From Ancistrus triradiatus (lineage: Eukaryota > Chordata > Actinopteri > Siluriformes > Loricariidae), in assembly GCA_025084515.1 (NCBI GenBank), contig JAJAGP010000552.1, positions 297,501 to 361,500 of the forward strand: a stretch of DNA of 64,000 bases, read 5' to 3'. Numbering within the stretch: the first letter of the stretch is position 1; the number at the start of each line of letters is the position of its first letter. Shown one piece after another: positions 55,441 to 64,000 of this stretch. Under the pieces are notes generated by a model. That model was not told the DNA's origin, did not search any database, and saw only the letters and a program-made list of their open reading frames with translations. The translations under genes were made by a program, and so were the position numbers.

Positions 55441-56510
55441 TAAAGATGTGTACCATGAATGTGCATCTGGCAAAGCTGAAGCAGTGATGTCATGTCCTGA
55501 ATCTGGAGTAAAGGAGTGTCCTACCTGGTGTTTCTAGTAAATGCCTGAGGAGTATATTGGTTTATAATGTGTTTTTTGCTTTTTGTTTGAAACCCTGCAT
55601 CCAGCCAACGTTTGCTTTAGCTCTTCTGCAACCAATCCATCACTCTGCATTTTGAAGCTCAGTTTATCTGAAACCAGAAGGTGTGTGAAGGTTTACTCGT
55701 TTCCAACAGTTGATTGGCAGAATTATTGTAGAACGCCTCTGTGGTATGTCAGCATGGCATTTCATCTCTTTAAATTACATCTTCCTAAAGAAAAGATAAT
55801 CATCTTAGTAAGATGCTAATTCCCTTGAAGATGGAACAGAACTTCGTTGTCAGCATTTGTTGACAGCTCCTCAGTCCATTTATTCACTCTAGATATATTG
55901 CCAGTGATGGGAACGATGACAAACTTACTGTCAATCTGTGCTGATTTGGCTCGTTACAGTGCGGCACTTCTGGCACAGATTTCCTTTCATAAATCTGACT
56001 AAGCGTCGCTCTGATGATGGCGGCTGTGGAGAGATGTGACTTTGTAATGTAATTGATGAAAAATAATTAGAAAGATGAAAACCAGCTTGAAATTCATGAG
56101 CTAGGATGAGATAGGCTTACGTCAGCCTGGACAGGGAACAGGCAGGAAAAGTGAGAGAACCTGGGGCAATCCTGTACTCAATCGACTAATGAGGCCATGA
56201 ACAGCAGTAAAGGAAGATGGGCCAAAGTGACTGGTGCTGCCATTAAATGCACATAGCATAATGACTTCAGAGTTATTAAAATGATTGCACATCCAAGCAC
56301 AGCACTCACTAGTAAAGGAAGTTCTGTTTTTTTTTAATTAATAGAGTAAAATTAATAAAAAATGCATGATGTCATAGATTTGCAAAGACAGCTTATTTGA
56401 TTGCAAACCTTTTTTGAGAAGTTCAGAACACCATTTTTGCTGCAAATCAAAATAAAACAGACCAGATTATTCTACAAGTAGTCACTGAAGAAATCCACAG
56501 GCACTTTAGA
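55441..56510. other. intergenic stretch, no gene seen
   Basis: The segment at about 55860-56110 is non-repetitive with balanced composition and could be conserved non-coding DNA. No gene supported. Confidence 0.45.
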
Positions 56511-56556
56511 TGTACAGCATTTAGCAGATTCCCTCATCCAGAGTGACTTACAGAAG
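56511..56556 (-). repeat. SINE/L2 tail fragment
   Basis: ACAGCATTTAGCAGATTCCC and CATCCAGAGTGACTTACAG, the shared tail in reverse, immediately before repeat R. Confidence 0.75.
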
Positions 56557-56565
56557 TCAAAGTCA

Positions 56566-56790
56566 AAATCGGATTTATTTGGACAACGCTTTTTACAATG
56601 GAGTATTGTCTCAAAGCAGCTTTATAATTTCCTAATATCTAGGTCCAGTGCCCTAACTGATCAAGCCTAGGGTGACAGTGGAAAGGAAAAACCCCCTAAA
56701 CGTTATAAGGAACAAACCTTGGTAGGACCAACACTCAGAAAGGAACCCAACCTCTTTAGGCAACCTAGGTGTTATATGTAAGAATTAAAC
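56566..56790 (+). repeat. interspersed repeat R, diverged copy
   Basis: ACGCTTTTTACAATGGAGTA, CCTAGGGTGACAGTGGAAAG, AACCTTGGTAGGACCAACAC. Older than the 18594 and 44794 copies. Confidence 0.8.
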
Positions 56791-56998
56791 TAAGCTACTT
56801 AATGAATACATTTGTATTAATTGTTTAAATAAACAAACTAAATCAAAATTAAGCGAGAACCTAATAAAGAAAGATAATAAATGAAATACAATATACTTAT
56901 AACAGTATACAATACAATGGAGAGTATAATACATAGAGTATATACAACTATAGCGTGTAAGACAATAAAAAGTAAATAAATAAAATAAAATATAGAAT

Positions 56999-57112
56999 AT
57001 GCTTTGTATTCTTCTTAGTAGACATTAGCTTGTGCTAGTACAAATAGGCAATAGCCCAAGAACACAATCCAACTAAATCTTGTTAGTATTTGATGTAGGT
57101 AAATCTACAAAG
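56999..57112 (-). mobile_element. L2-clade LINE 3' UTR fragment
   Basis: In reverse it reads GATTTACCTACATCA, TTGGATTGTGTTCTTGGGCT and AAGAATACAAAGCA, matching the 3' UTR of the fragment at 55.27-55.40 kb. Confidence 0.7.
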
Positions 57113-57144
57113 AGTTTTCTATTTTTGTCCTTTTTTAAATTATA

Positions 57145-57781
57145 CAGTTGTACCTCGGTTATGTTGTCTTGTCGAGAACCGAAAACGACAAGTACCGAGC
57201 AAATGTTTTTCATAAGAAATAATGTAAATTGAATGAATCTGTTCCAGACCTCCAGAAAATCCACACAAGGCATTATAAGGAATTATAACCTACAGTTGGC
57301 CAAAATCATTAACACAAAGCTTATTTTATAACAAAGTTTTGACAAATCTCTTGTAATTTAATGAGCAATGGATTGAAAGTGAAAAGTAAAAGCAAAACAC
57401 TTACTCCATTGGTGAACTCTGGGAACTGCTCAGCCTGTTTTGGAGCATTCAGTTCCTGTTTTGCTTTCAGTTGGCTCTCATAAACTAATCTTTTTATGAC
57501 CCATGGAGACTTATTTGCACTAAGAGTGCAGTACTGTAGATGTAAAAAGAAAAACAGGATAAGCATAGCAGATATCTCGGCTATTGTGAGACTGAATCAC
57601 TGTACTGAATCGTGAATCGTTAATCAAGCTTCGGCTGAAGCGAGTCGTGCAGTTCGACTCATACAAGTTTAAGTAAGTGCGTCAAGTACTGAGCAAACGG
57701 CGAGACAATTTTTTCCAGTCAAAATGCATTGAGAACCGAATTTGACGAGTTTCGAGGTGGACAAGAACCAAGGTACCACTG
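57145..57781. mobile_element. non-autonomous TIR element, repeat L (about 640 bp)
   Basis: Left end CAGTTGTACCTCGGTTATG; right end CAAGAACCAAGGTACCACTG, an imperfect inverted pair. Inner inverted words CGAGAACCGAAAACGACAAG and GAGAACCGAATTTGACGAG continue the pairing. TA precedes the left end (57143-57144). An internal fragment of the same family is at 37583-37915. Confidence 0.75.
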
Positions 57782-57784
57782 TTA

Positions 57785-58263
57785 GAATAATAACATTATA
57801 TACATAGTTTCTAGTATAATAACATTACCTTCAGATAATTTTATTTTAGTTCTGCACTGCTTCTGAACTGGGATTTCCCAAACCCAGAATTGAGCAGTCT
57901 AGATTTGATTTGGTTCTGTTAGTCTTACCCTTGTTTAGTAACATGCATCATTTTCTCAGATGAGTCTTGCACTGAAGTTCATTATTAATCACTCTGTCAG
58001 GCCATGAACTTTCCTGTACACCTGCTATTTAATACAGTGAGGTAATTATACATTTACCATCTTTAACCCATTTAACCTGGCCTGTGATAGACTGGCATCC
58101 TATACAGGGCATGCTTATGCCTGCACCCTGTGTTCTATGGTATAGGCTCTGGACTGTCCATAGCCCTGTCCATGGCCCTGGTCTAGAAAAGACTTTGTGT
58201 TGGTGTCCAGCTCGATAGTGGTCATAAAATCTAGGAGACTTATCTTGGAAATGTGAATTGACA
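57785..58263. other. intergenic stretch with a SINE type 2 scrap
   Basis: 58078-58148 holds CCTGTGATAGACTGGCATCC and CCTGCACCCTGTGTTCTA from the body of SINE type 2. Otherwise nothing recognised. Confidence 0.5.
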
Positions 58264-58638
58264 TTAGTGTTGCATGGTATACCGATTCTAGAAAAGTATT
58301 GTGATACCTTGCCATTACATAGCGTACCTCATTTTATTAGTACTGGTAAGAATAACTGTAGTCAGAGCTGTATTTCTTCGAGTTGCGTCGATGTGCCACA
58401 GGGGGCAGTATATGCATGCAGCGCACTGCTTCCTCTTTTTGCAGGTAAACGCAGTGAATGAGAAGAGAAACTGGAGAGTTAATGGCTGCTAATGCCAGTG
58501 CTTTTGCTGACAGTTCAAGTCCAAGAATTGAAATATGGAATTATTTTAAGTCCATGAATACATTTTTGCTATGGTACCGTTTCAGTATTGGTATCGAGAT
58601 ACTTTAGGCAGGTGTTGTATCAAAGTCACAACACTAAT
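58264..58638. repeat. GGTATACCG-type non-autonomous repeat
   Basis: Short inverted ends TTAGTGTTG and CAACACTAA; internal CATGGTATACCG and GTATTGGTATCGAGATAC words. A recurrent vertebrate repeat of unclear class. It encloses a non-repetitive core. Confidence 0.5.
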
Positions 58639-58689
58639 TCTGTATCAACGAATTTGAAAGATAACAATTCACTTTTATTTATTCAACAA

Positions 58690-60216
58690 TTTATTTATTG
58701 AGGAAAATGATCCAATATTACATATTAGTGAATGATAAAAGTATGTGAACCTCTAGGATTAGCAGTTCATTTGAAGGTGAAATTAGTTGTTTTCAATCAA
58801 TGGGATGACAATCAGGTGAGTGGACACGTTGTTTTATTTAAAGAACAGGGATCTATCAAAGTCTGCTCTTCACAACAAGTTTGTGGAAGTGTATCATGGC
58901 ACGAACAAAAGGAGATTTCTGAGGACCTCAAATAAAGAGTTGTTGATGCTCATCAGGCTGGAAAAGGTTACAAAACCATCTCTAAAGAGTTTGGACTCCA
59001 CCAATCCACAGTCAGACAGATTGTGTACAAATGGAAGGAAATTCAAGATTATTGTTTTACCCCCTCCCCCAGGAGTGGTCGACCAACAAAGATCACTCCC
59101 AAGAGCAAGGCGTGTTTAATATTGGCGAAGTCACAAAGGGACCCCGTGGGTAATTGGTTGGCCGAAGTCAACAAAATGAGGAACCCCCCATGTAAACCTT
59201 CTAATCAACTGAAGGCCTCTCTCACATTGGGCTAATGTTAATGTTCATGAGTCCACCATCAGAAAGAACCACTGAACAACAATGGTGTGCATGGCAGGGG
59301 TTTGCAAGGAGAAGGAAGAAAGCCACTGCTTTCCAAAAAAGAACAATTGCTTTGCTCAATCTGCAGTTTGCTAAAGATCACGTGTACGAGCCAGAAGGCT
59401 ATTGGAAGAATGTTTTGTGGACAGATGAGACCCAAAATAGACACTTTTTGTTTTTAAAAGAAAAGTGTTAATGTTTGGAGAAAGGAAAACGAAACACTGC
59501 ATTCCAGCATAAGAACCTTATCCCATCTGTGAAACCATGGTGGGGTGAAACATGGAGGGTGGTAGTATCATGGTTTTGGGCTTGTTTAGCTGCATCTGGG
59601 CCAGGATGGGCTTGCCATCATCATTGATGGAACAATGAATTCTGAATTATATCAGAGAATTCTAAAGGAAAATGTCAGAACATCTGTCCATGAACTGAAT
59701 CTCAAGAGAAGGTGGGTCATGCAGCAAGACAACGACCCTAAGCACACAAGTCGTTCTACCAAAGAATGGTTAAAGAAGAATAAAGTTCATGTTTTGGAAT
59801 GGCCAAGTCAAAGTTCTGACCTTAATCCAATCGAAATGTTGTGGAAGGACCTGAAGCGAGCAGTTAGTGAGGATACCCACCAACATCCCAGAGTTGAAGC
59901 TGTTCTGTACAGAGGAATGGGCTAAAACTCCTCCAAGCCGGTGTGCAGGACTGATCAACAGTTACAGGAACCGTTTAGTTGTAGTTATTGCTGCACAGGG
60001 GGGTCACACCAGAAGTTTGCCACTCATTAACATTTAATATTGGATCATTTTCTTCAAAAAATAAATGAGAAAGTATAATATTTTTGTTTCATTTATTTAA
60101 CTGGGTTCTCTTTATCTACTTTTAGGACTTGTGTGAAAGTCTGATGATATTTTAAGTCATATTTATGCAGAAATATAGACAATTCTAAAGGTTTCACAAA
60201 CTTTCAAACATCACTC
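58690..60216 (+). mobile_element. Tc1/mariner element, lineage A, copy 5 (left end lost)
   Basis: The left terminus is replaced by unrelated AT-rich sequence; recognisable from TTTATTTATTGAGGAAAATG. The right end ACAAACTTTCAAACATCACT.. is followed by TA (60217-60218). The copy has many small insertions relative to copy 4. Confidence 0.9.
58896..60015 (+). pseudogene. Tc1-A transposase pseudogene, copy 5
   Basis: MARTKGDF start at 58896, then frameshifts. A 40-50 bp insertion near 59145-59200 and a 12-bp-scale duplication of the GTGAAAC.ATGG.GG words near 59530-59560 are present. The DDE half is clean for about 90 residues: HELNLKRRWVMQQDNDPKHT, SQSSDLNPIEMLWKDLKRAV, so the second Asp and the final Glu are kept. 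Overall inactive. Confidence 0.9.
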
Positions 60217-60217
60217 T

Positions 60218-60580
60218 ATGTAATGGGTCTGTTATGAAATATTACAACTATGTGTTGATTCTGGTGTCTGATCAGTTTTGGGCATCAACCGTTTTGATAT
60301 TGATATCAAAAACAAAATGTCCCATTACTATGTACACCCCTCCAGTTGTTATTAGTCCCAGTATTGGCATTAAATAACCAAACGTTTAATTAAACGATTT
60401 GCAGTAGTTGGTTTAATGTGATGTGCACGTGTGCAGAGATTGTGTGTGCTATTTGAAAGAGTATCCTAATACAAATACTATGCATCATTTAATATGTGCT
60501 ATGAGTAATAAATTCTCTAACATTCACTCCCATTAATTCCTTTGCTCTCGTTACTCATGTAGGCTCCCTTTTCTGTTCAG
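60218..60580. other. intergenic stretch, no feature seen
   Basis: Nothing recognised before the candidate exon acceptor. Confidence 0.5.
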
Positions 60581-60665
60581 ATGGATTGAAGTTGTCTCCT
60601 GCACTTGGCCTGATTTCAGCGTCTGGACTCTTGCTGTGCGTTATGGCTTCTGCAGGTAGCGCCAG
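60581..60665 (+). other. candidate orphan exon (unidentified)
   Basis: An 85-bp stretch preceded by a pyrimidine tract and acceptor (CTCCCTTTTCTGTTCAG) and followed by a perfect donor (GCCAG|GTAAGT). One frame is open across it: DGLKLSPALGLISASGLLLC, then VMASAGSAR. The hydrophobic core GLISASGLLLCVMASAG looks like a signal peptide or membrane segment. There is no in-frame upstream ATG nearby; an ATG at its first base is in another frame with an early stop. I do not recognise the product. It could belong to a gene reaching beyond the window, to a non-coding RNA, or be chance. Confidence 0.35.
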
Positions 60666-61618
60666 GTAAGTGCTAATATCTTTTGTATTATAAATGGTTT
60701 CTGATTTCCATAGCCTCTCTATTCCAGACATCATGGGGATGGTGTGTGAGTGTGTTGCTAATATTTAATCACCTGACGCTTGGTTGTGGAGAAGCACATA
60801 CACAACTTGGCTCATTAAAATGATGGATGAAGGCAGGGGGGATGGTTCTCTCTGGATCCAAATTTGTTCTCATTAGAGGGGTGCTTATTAGAACACCTGG
60901 GGCAAAACAGTCACATTTCAGTCAAAACCAAGATGGCAGAGTTGCCCGAGGGACACGTGCAGGAAACCGGGACACCCAGCTGACATTTTGGTTCTTTTGT
61001 AATACCAACTGTTGAGTTGTAAGATGTGGCATTGCTATTAAATTTGTGGCCGTTTCGTTTTAAATGTTAGACCTCATTTAATCCCTCACCAATGTGTGCG
61101 CTTAGTGATTTGTGCAGTCTTAGAACATAATCAGATAAAGGTGATTTTAATTTTAGATAAGAGCCATCCATTTCAGCTGCTGGGAGCCCACTGAGAACTA
61201 AAAGCAGTCTTAAAAATGAACATCTGCATATTAACTCTTTGCTATATTAATCCAGTATTTAATGTTTTAATGTTGTAACTGTTAATAACATCTTTGCAGT
61301 CCGTTTTCAGCTTGTAGCATATGAAGTAGCTGAGACTCAAAATGACTTTTCAGTCTAGTCCACAATTATTATTATTATCGCCTCTGGTGGAAATTCACCT
61401 TTGGATGAATTAGCATAATCTCACACAAAAAAATGGAAAAATCTTTAATTGATGCAAATTTGATCTGTGGAAAAAACCATCCCTCATCAAGTAAAAAAAA
61501 AAATTTTTTTTTAATGTATCTGAAACATTTTTCTGTTTTTTTTTCTTCATACTTTACTCTTCAAGTTGACCAAAGTGTCTAGGAACTTGACTTTCTATTG
61601 CACTGGGGTGTATATGTA
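60666..61618. other. intergenic stretch, no gene seen
   Basis: No repeat recognised apart from A/T runs near 61490-61545. Confidence 0.5.
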
Positions 61619-63058
61619 CAGTGGTGTGAAAAAGTGTTTGTCCCTTTCCTGATTTCCTATTTTTTTAAGACAACACAAGTAAACACAAAATGCAGTTTTT
61701 AAATGAAGGTGTTTATTATTAAGGGAGAAAAAAATCCAAACCTACATGGCCCTGTGTGAAAAAGTGATTGCCCCCTAAACCTAATAACTTCTTGGGCCAC
61801 CCTTAGCAGCAACAACTGCAACCAAGCGTTTGCGATAACGTGCAATGAGTCTTTTACAGCGTTGTGGAGGAATGTTGGTCCACTCATCTTTGCAGAATTG
61901 TTGTACTTCAGCCACATTGAAGGGTTTTCCAGCATGAACGGCCTTTTTAAGGTCATGCCACAGCATCTCAATAGGATTCAGGTCAGGACTTTGACTAGGC
62001 CACTCCAAAGTCTGCATTTTGTTTTTCTTCAGCCATTCAGAGGTGGACTTGCTGGTGTGTTTTGGATCATTGTCCTGCTGCAGAACCCAAGTTCGTTTCA
62101 GCTTGAGGTCACGAACAGATGGCCGGACATTCTCTTTAGGATTATTTGGTAGACGCAAAATTCAGTCGTTTCATTTTATTACATGCAAGTCTCCAGGTCC
62201 TGAAGCAGCAGAACAGCCCCAGACCATCACACTACCACCACCATATTTTACTGTTGGTATAATGTTCTTTTTCTGAAATGCTGTGTTACTTTTACACCAG
62301 ATGTAATGGGACACACCTTCCTAAGATTTCAACTTTTGTCTCGTCAGTCCACAGAATGTTTTCTCAAAAGTCTTGGGGATCATCAAGATGTGTTCTGGAA
62401 AAACTGAGACGAGCTTTAATGTTCTTTTTGCTCAGCACTGGTTTTTGTCTTGGAAGTCTGCCATGCAGGCCATTTTTGCCCAGTCTCTTTCTTATGGTAG
62501 AGGCATGAACACTGACCTTAACTGAGGCCTGCAGTTCTTTGGATGTTGTTGTGGGACCTCTTGGATGAGTTGTCGCTGCACTCTTGGGGTAATTTTGGTC
62601 TGCCGGCCGCTCCTGGGAAGGTTCACCAATGTTCCATTTCTTTGCCATTTGTGGATGATGGCTCTCACTGGAGTCCCAAAGCTTTAGAAATGGCTTTATA
62701 ACCCTTTCCAGACTGATAGATCTCAATTACTCAATTACTTTCTGAATTGTTCCTGAATTTCTTTGGATCTCGGAATGATGTGTAGCTTTTAAGGATCTTT
62801 TGGTGTACTTCACTTTGTCAGGCAGGTCCTATTTAAGTGATGTCCTGATTGAGAACAGGTGTGGCAGTAATCAGGCCTGGGTGTGGCTAGAGACGGTGAA
62901 CTCAGGCGTGATAAACCATAGTTAAGTTGTTTTAACAAGAGGGGCAATCACTTTTTTTGTCTTTGACTTGTATTTAAATTAGTCTGATGTTCCGAAAGAC
63001 TTAAGTGTGACAAACATGCAAAAATCAGGAAGGGGGCAAACACTTTTTCACACCACTG
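61619..63058 (-). mobile_element. Tc1/mariner element, lineage B (1440 bp), TA-flanked
   Basis: Ends CAGTGGTGTGAAAAAGTGTT and CACTTTTTCACACCACTG, TA on both sides (61617-61618, 63059-63060). An inner TGTGTGAAAAAGTGATTGCC repeats the terminus at about 61752. The first six bases CAGTGG are also those of lineages A and C. Confidence 0.93.
61781..62745 (-). pseudogene. Tc1-B transposase pseudogene
   Basis: On the minus strand: SISLERVIKPFLKLWDSSES (frameshifted HTH), the GRPR-like region damaged, then VSVHASTIRKRLGKNGLHGR and LPRQKPVLSKKNIKARLSFS. A WTDET-like first box falls near 62340 in a broken stretch. The last 125 residues are open: VRDLKLKRTWVLQQDNDPKH, SPDLNPIEMLWHDLKKAV, AKGGPRSY and a stop at 61781. 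Catalytic second Asp and Glu intact. Confidence 0.9.
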
Positions 63059-63060
63059 TA

Positions 63061-63387
63061 TATGAGGTGATACCGAGGGTTGTATTCTCTTAGTCATTCT
63101 TCAACATTGGAAATACAAGAGAACATACAATTCATATAAGCACAAAGTGTGTTAACCTTCATGGCTATTATAAAATAGCTTCTTGCCTGAAAATGCTCAT
63201 ATATAGTTGGGTCAGTAATTAAAAAGTCCCAATCACCTGGATGAAGACCCATGTTTATTTTGCCCCCACACAACATGATTTTGTTTAAAAACTACTTACT
63301 GATGACTTCTTAAGAATTTTTTACTGAATACAAAATCAAGCTTCCTAAACTTCCTTACTCTGTATTCTTCAACCTTATAAGATGATA
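63061..63387. other. intergenic stretch, no gene seen
   Basis: Unique-looking spacer between two Tc1 elements. Confidence 0.55.
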
Positions 63388-64000
63388 CAGTGGGGCAAAA
63401 AAGTATTTAGTCAGCCACTGATTGTGCAAGTTCTCCTACGTAGAAAGATGAGAGAGGTCTGTAATTTTCATCATAGGTACACTTCAACTATGAGAGACAA
63501 AATGAGAAAAAAATCCATGAAATCACATTGTAGGATTTTTAAAGAATTTAATTGTAAATGATGGTGGAAAATAAGTATTTGGTCAATAAATTTGGTTCAA
63601 CTCAATACTTTGTAACATAACCTTTGTTGGCAATGACAGAGGTCAAACGTTTCCTGTAGGTCTTCATCAGGTTTGCACAAACTATAGCTGGTATTTTGGC
63701 CCATTCCTCCATGCAGATCTCCTCTAGAGCTGTGATGTTTTGGGGCAATACGGACTTTCAACTCCCTCCACAAATGTTCTATGGGGTTGAGGTCTGGAGA
63801 CTGGCTAGTGCCAATACAGGACCATGAAATGCTTGTTACGGAGCCACTCCTTCGTTGCCTCGAGCGGTGTGTTTGGATCATGCCATGCTGGAAGACCAGC
63901 CATGTTCCCATCCTTCAATGCTCTCACTGATGGAAGGAGGTTTTGTTTTAAAGATTTCATGATACATGGCCCTGTTATCTTCCCTTACCATGGGATTCAG
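63388..64000 (-). mobile_element. Tc1/mariner element, lineage C (cut by the window end)
   Basis: Starts CAGTGGGGCAAAAAAGTATT after TA (63386-63387). The transposase C-terminal region lies at 63597-63911 on the minus strand (separate entry). The inverse of this terminus forms the right end of the mosaic element at 14234-15642. Confidence 0.92.
63597..64000 (-). pseudogene. Tc1-C transposase, C-terminal part, frameshifted
   Basis: SQSPDLNPIEHLWRELKVRI gives the final catalytic Glu. The following words in other frames (EEICMEEWAKIPAIVC-like DNA) show frameshifts. WLVFQHGMIQTHRSRQRRSG upstream is an out-of-frame version of the usual QHDNDPKHTA..T region. The rest lies outside the window. Confidence 0.8.

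Noticed and set aside
60827..61015. 62-codon open frame on the plus strand near the candidate exon
   Set aside because: No known motif, no splice support, and its composition resembles the surrounding non-coding DNA.

Overview
This window is vertebrate nuclear DNA, almost certainly from a teleost fish. Coding sequence is sparse and split by introns with GT..AG borders. The rest is dominated by degraded Tc1/mariner transposons, tRNA-derived SINEs and (TG)n microsatellites of the fish type. The abundance of Tc1 lineages would suit an ostariophysan such as a catfish, but the sequence alone does not fix the order.

The only protein gene I can name is robo2 (Roundabout-2, a Slit receptor for axon guidance), + strand. 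The window enters it in its cytoplasmic tail. Six coding exons (376-639, 2894-3108, 11787-11972, 12583-12741, 13923-14171, 17453-17653) splice in frame into 424 residues. A terminal exon starts at 19068. The tail carries the conserved VPTPPVRGVASSPA block, an acidic stretch, a proline-rich CC3-type motif (DLPPPPDPPP) and the Robo2-type C-terminus (LPYSKPSFPSPGGHSSSG ... SGEL). The stop codon is split by the last intron (T|AG), so the terminal exon is essentially all 3' UTR. A near poly(A) signal lies at 19727, and distal ones at 22651 and 23178.

The robo2 introns hold: a Tc1-A copy (683-2068); a TIR repeat (3312-3897); a pogo/Tigger-like 499-bp element (4207-4705); two SINEs; a perfect 50-bp inverted repeat (5266-5370); a CAGGGGC-ended element (10764-11439); a mosaic Tc1 element (14234-15642); and an inverted pair of short repeats in the last intron. 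A (TG)20 tract abuts the acceptor of the CC3 exon. A 397-bp TA-flanked element (21133-21529) sits in the presumed 3' UTR.

From about 23.2 kb to the end I find no confident protein gene. This gene-poor region is a stack of mobile DNA: Tc1-like elements at 28.7-30.0, 31.6-32.3, 33.6-35.3, 38.2, 41.7-43.1, 46.8-47.4, 50.3-51.1, 52.9-54.4, 58.7-60.2, 61.6-63.1 and 63.4-64.0 kb. They fall into about nine lineages (named A to F and H to J here). Also present are SINEs, an L2-clade LINE tail, non-autonomous TIR elements and satellites. All transposases are broken by frameshifts or stops. One 85-bp stretch with good splice borders (60581-60665) could be an orphan exon. I found no RNA gene, CRISPR array or operon, and no undescribed system I could defend. 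The points most worth checking are the splice-site microsatellite, the split stop codon, the perfect palindrome and the mosaic Tc1 element.
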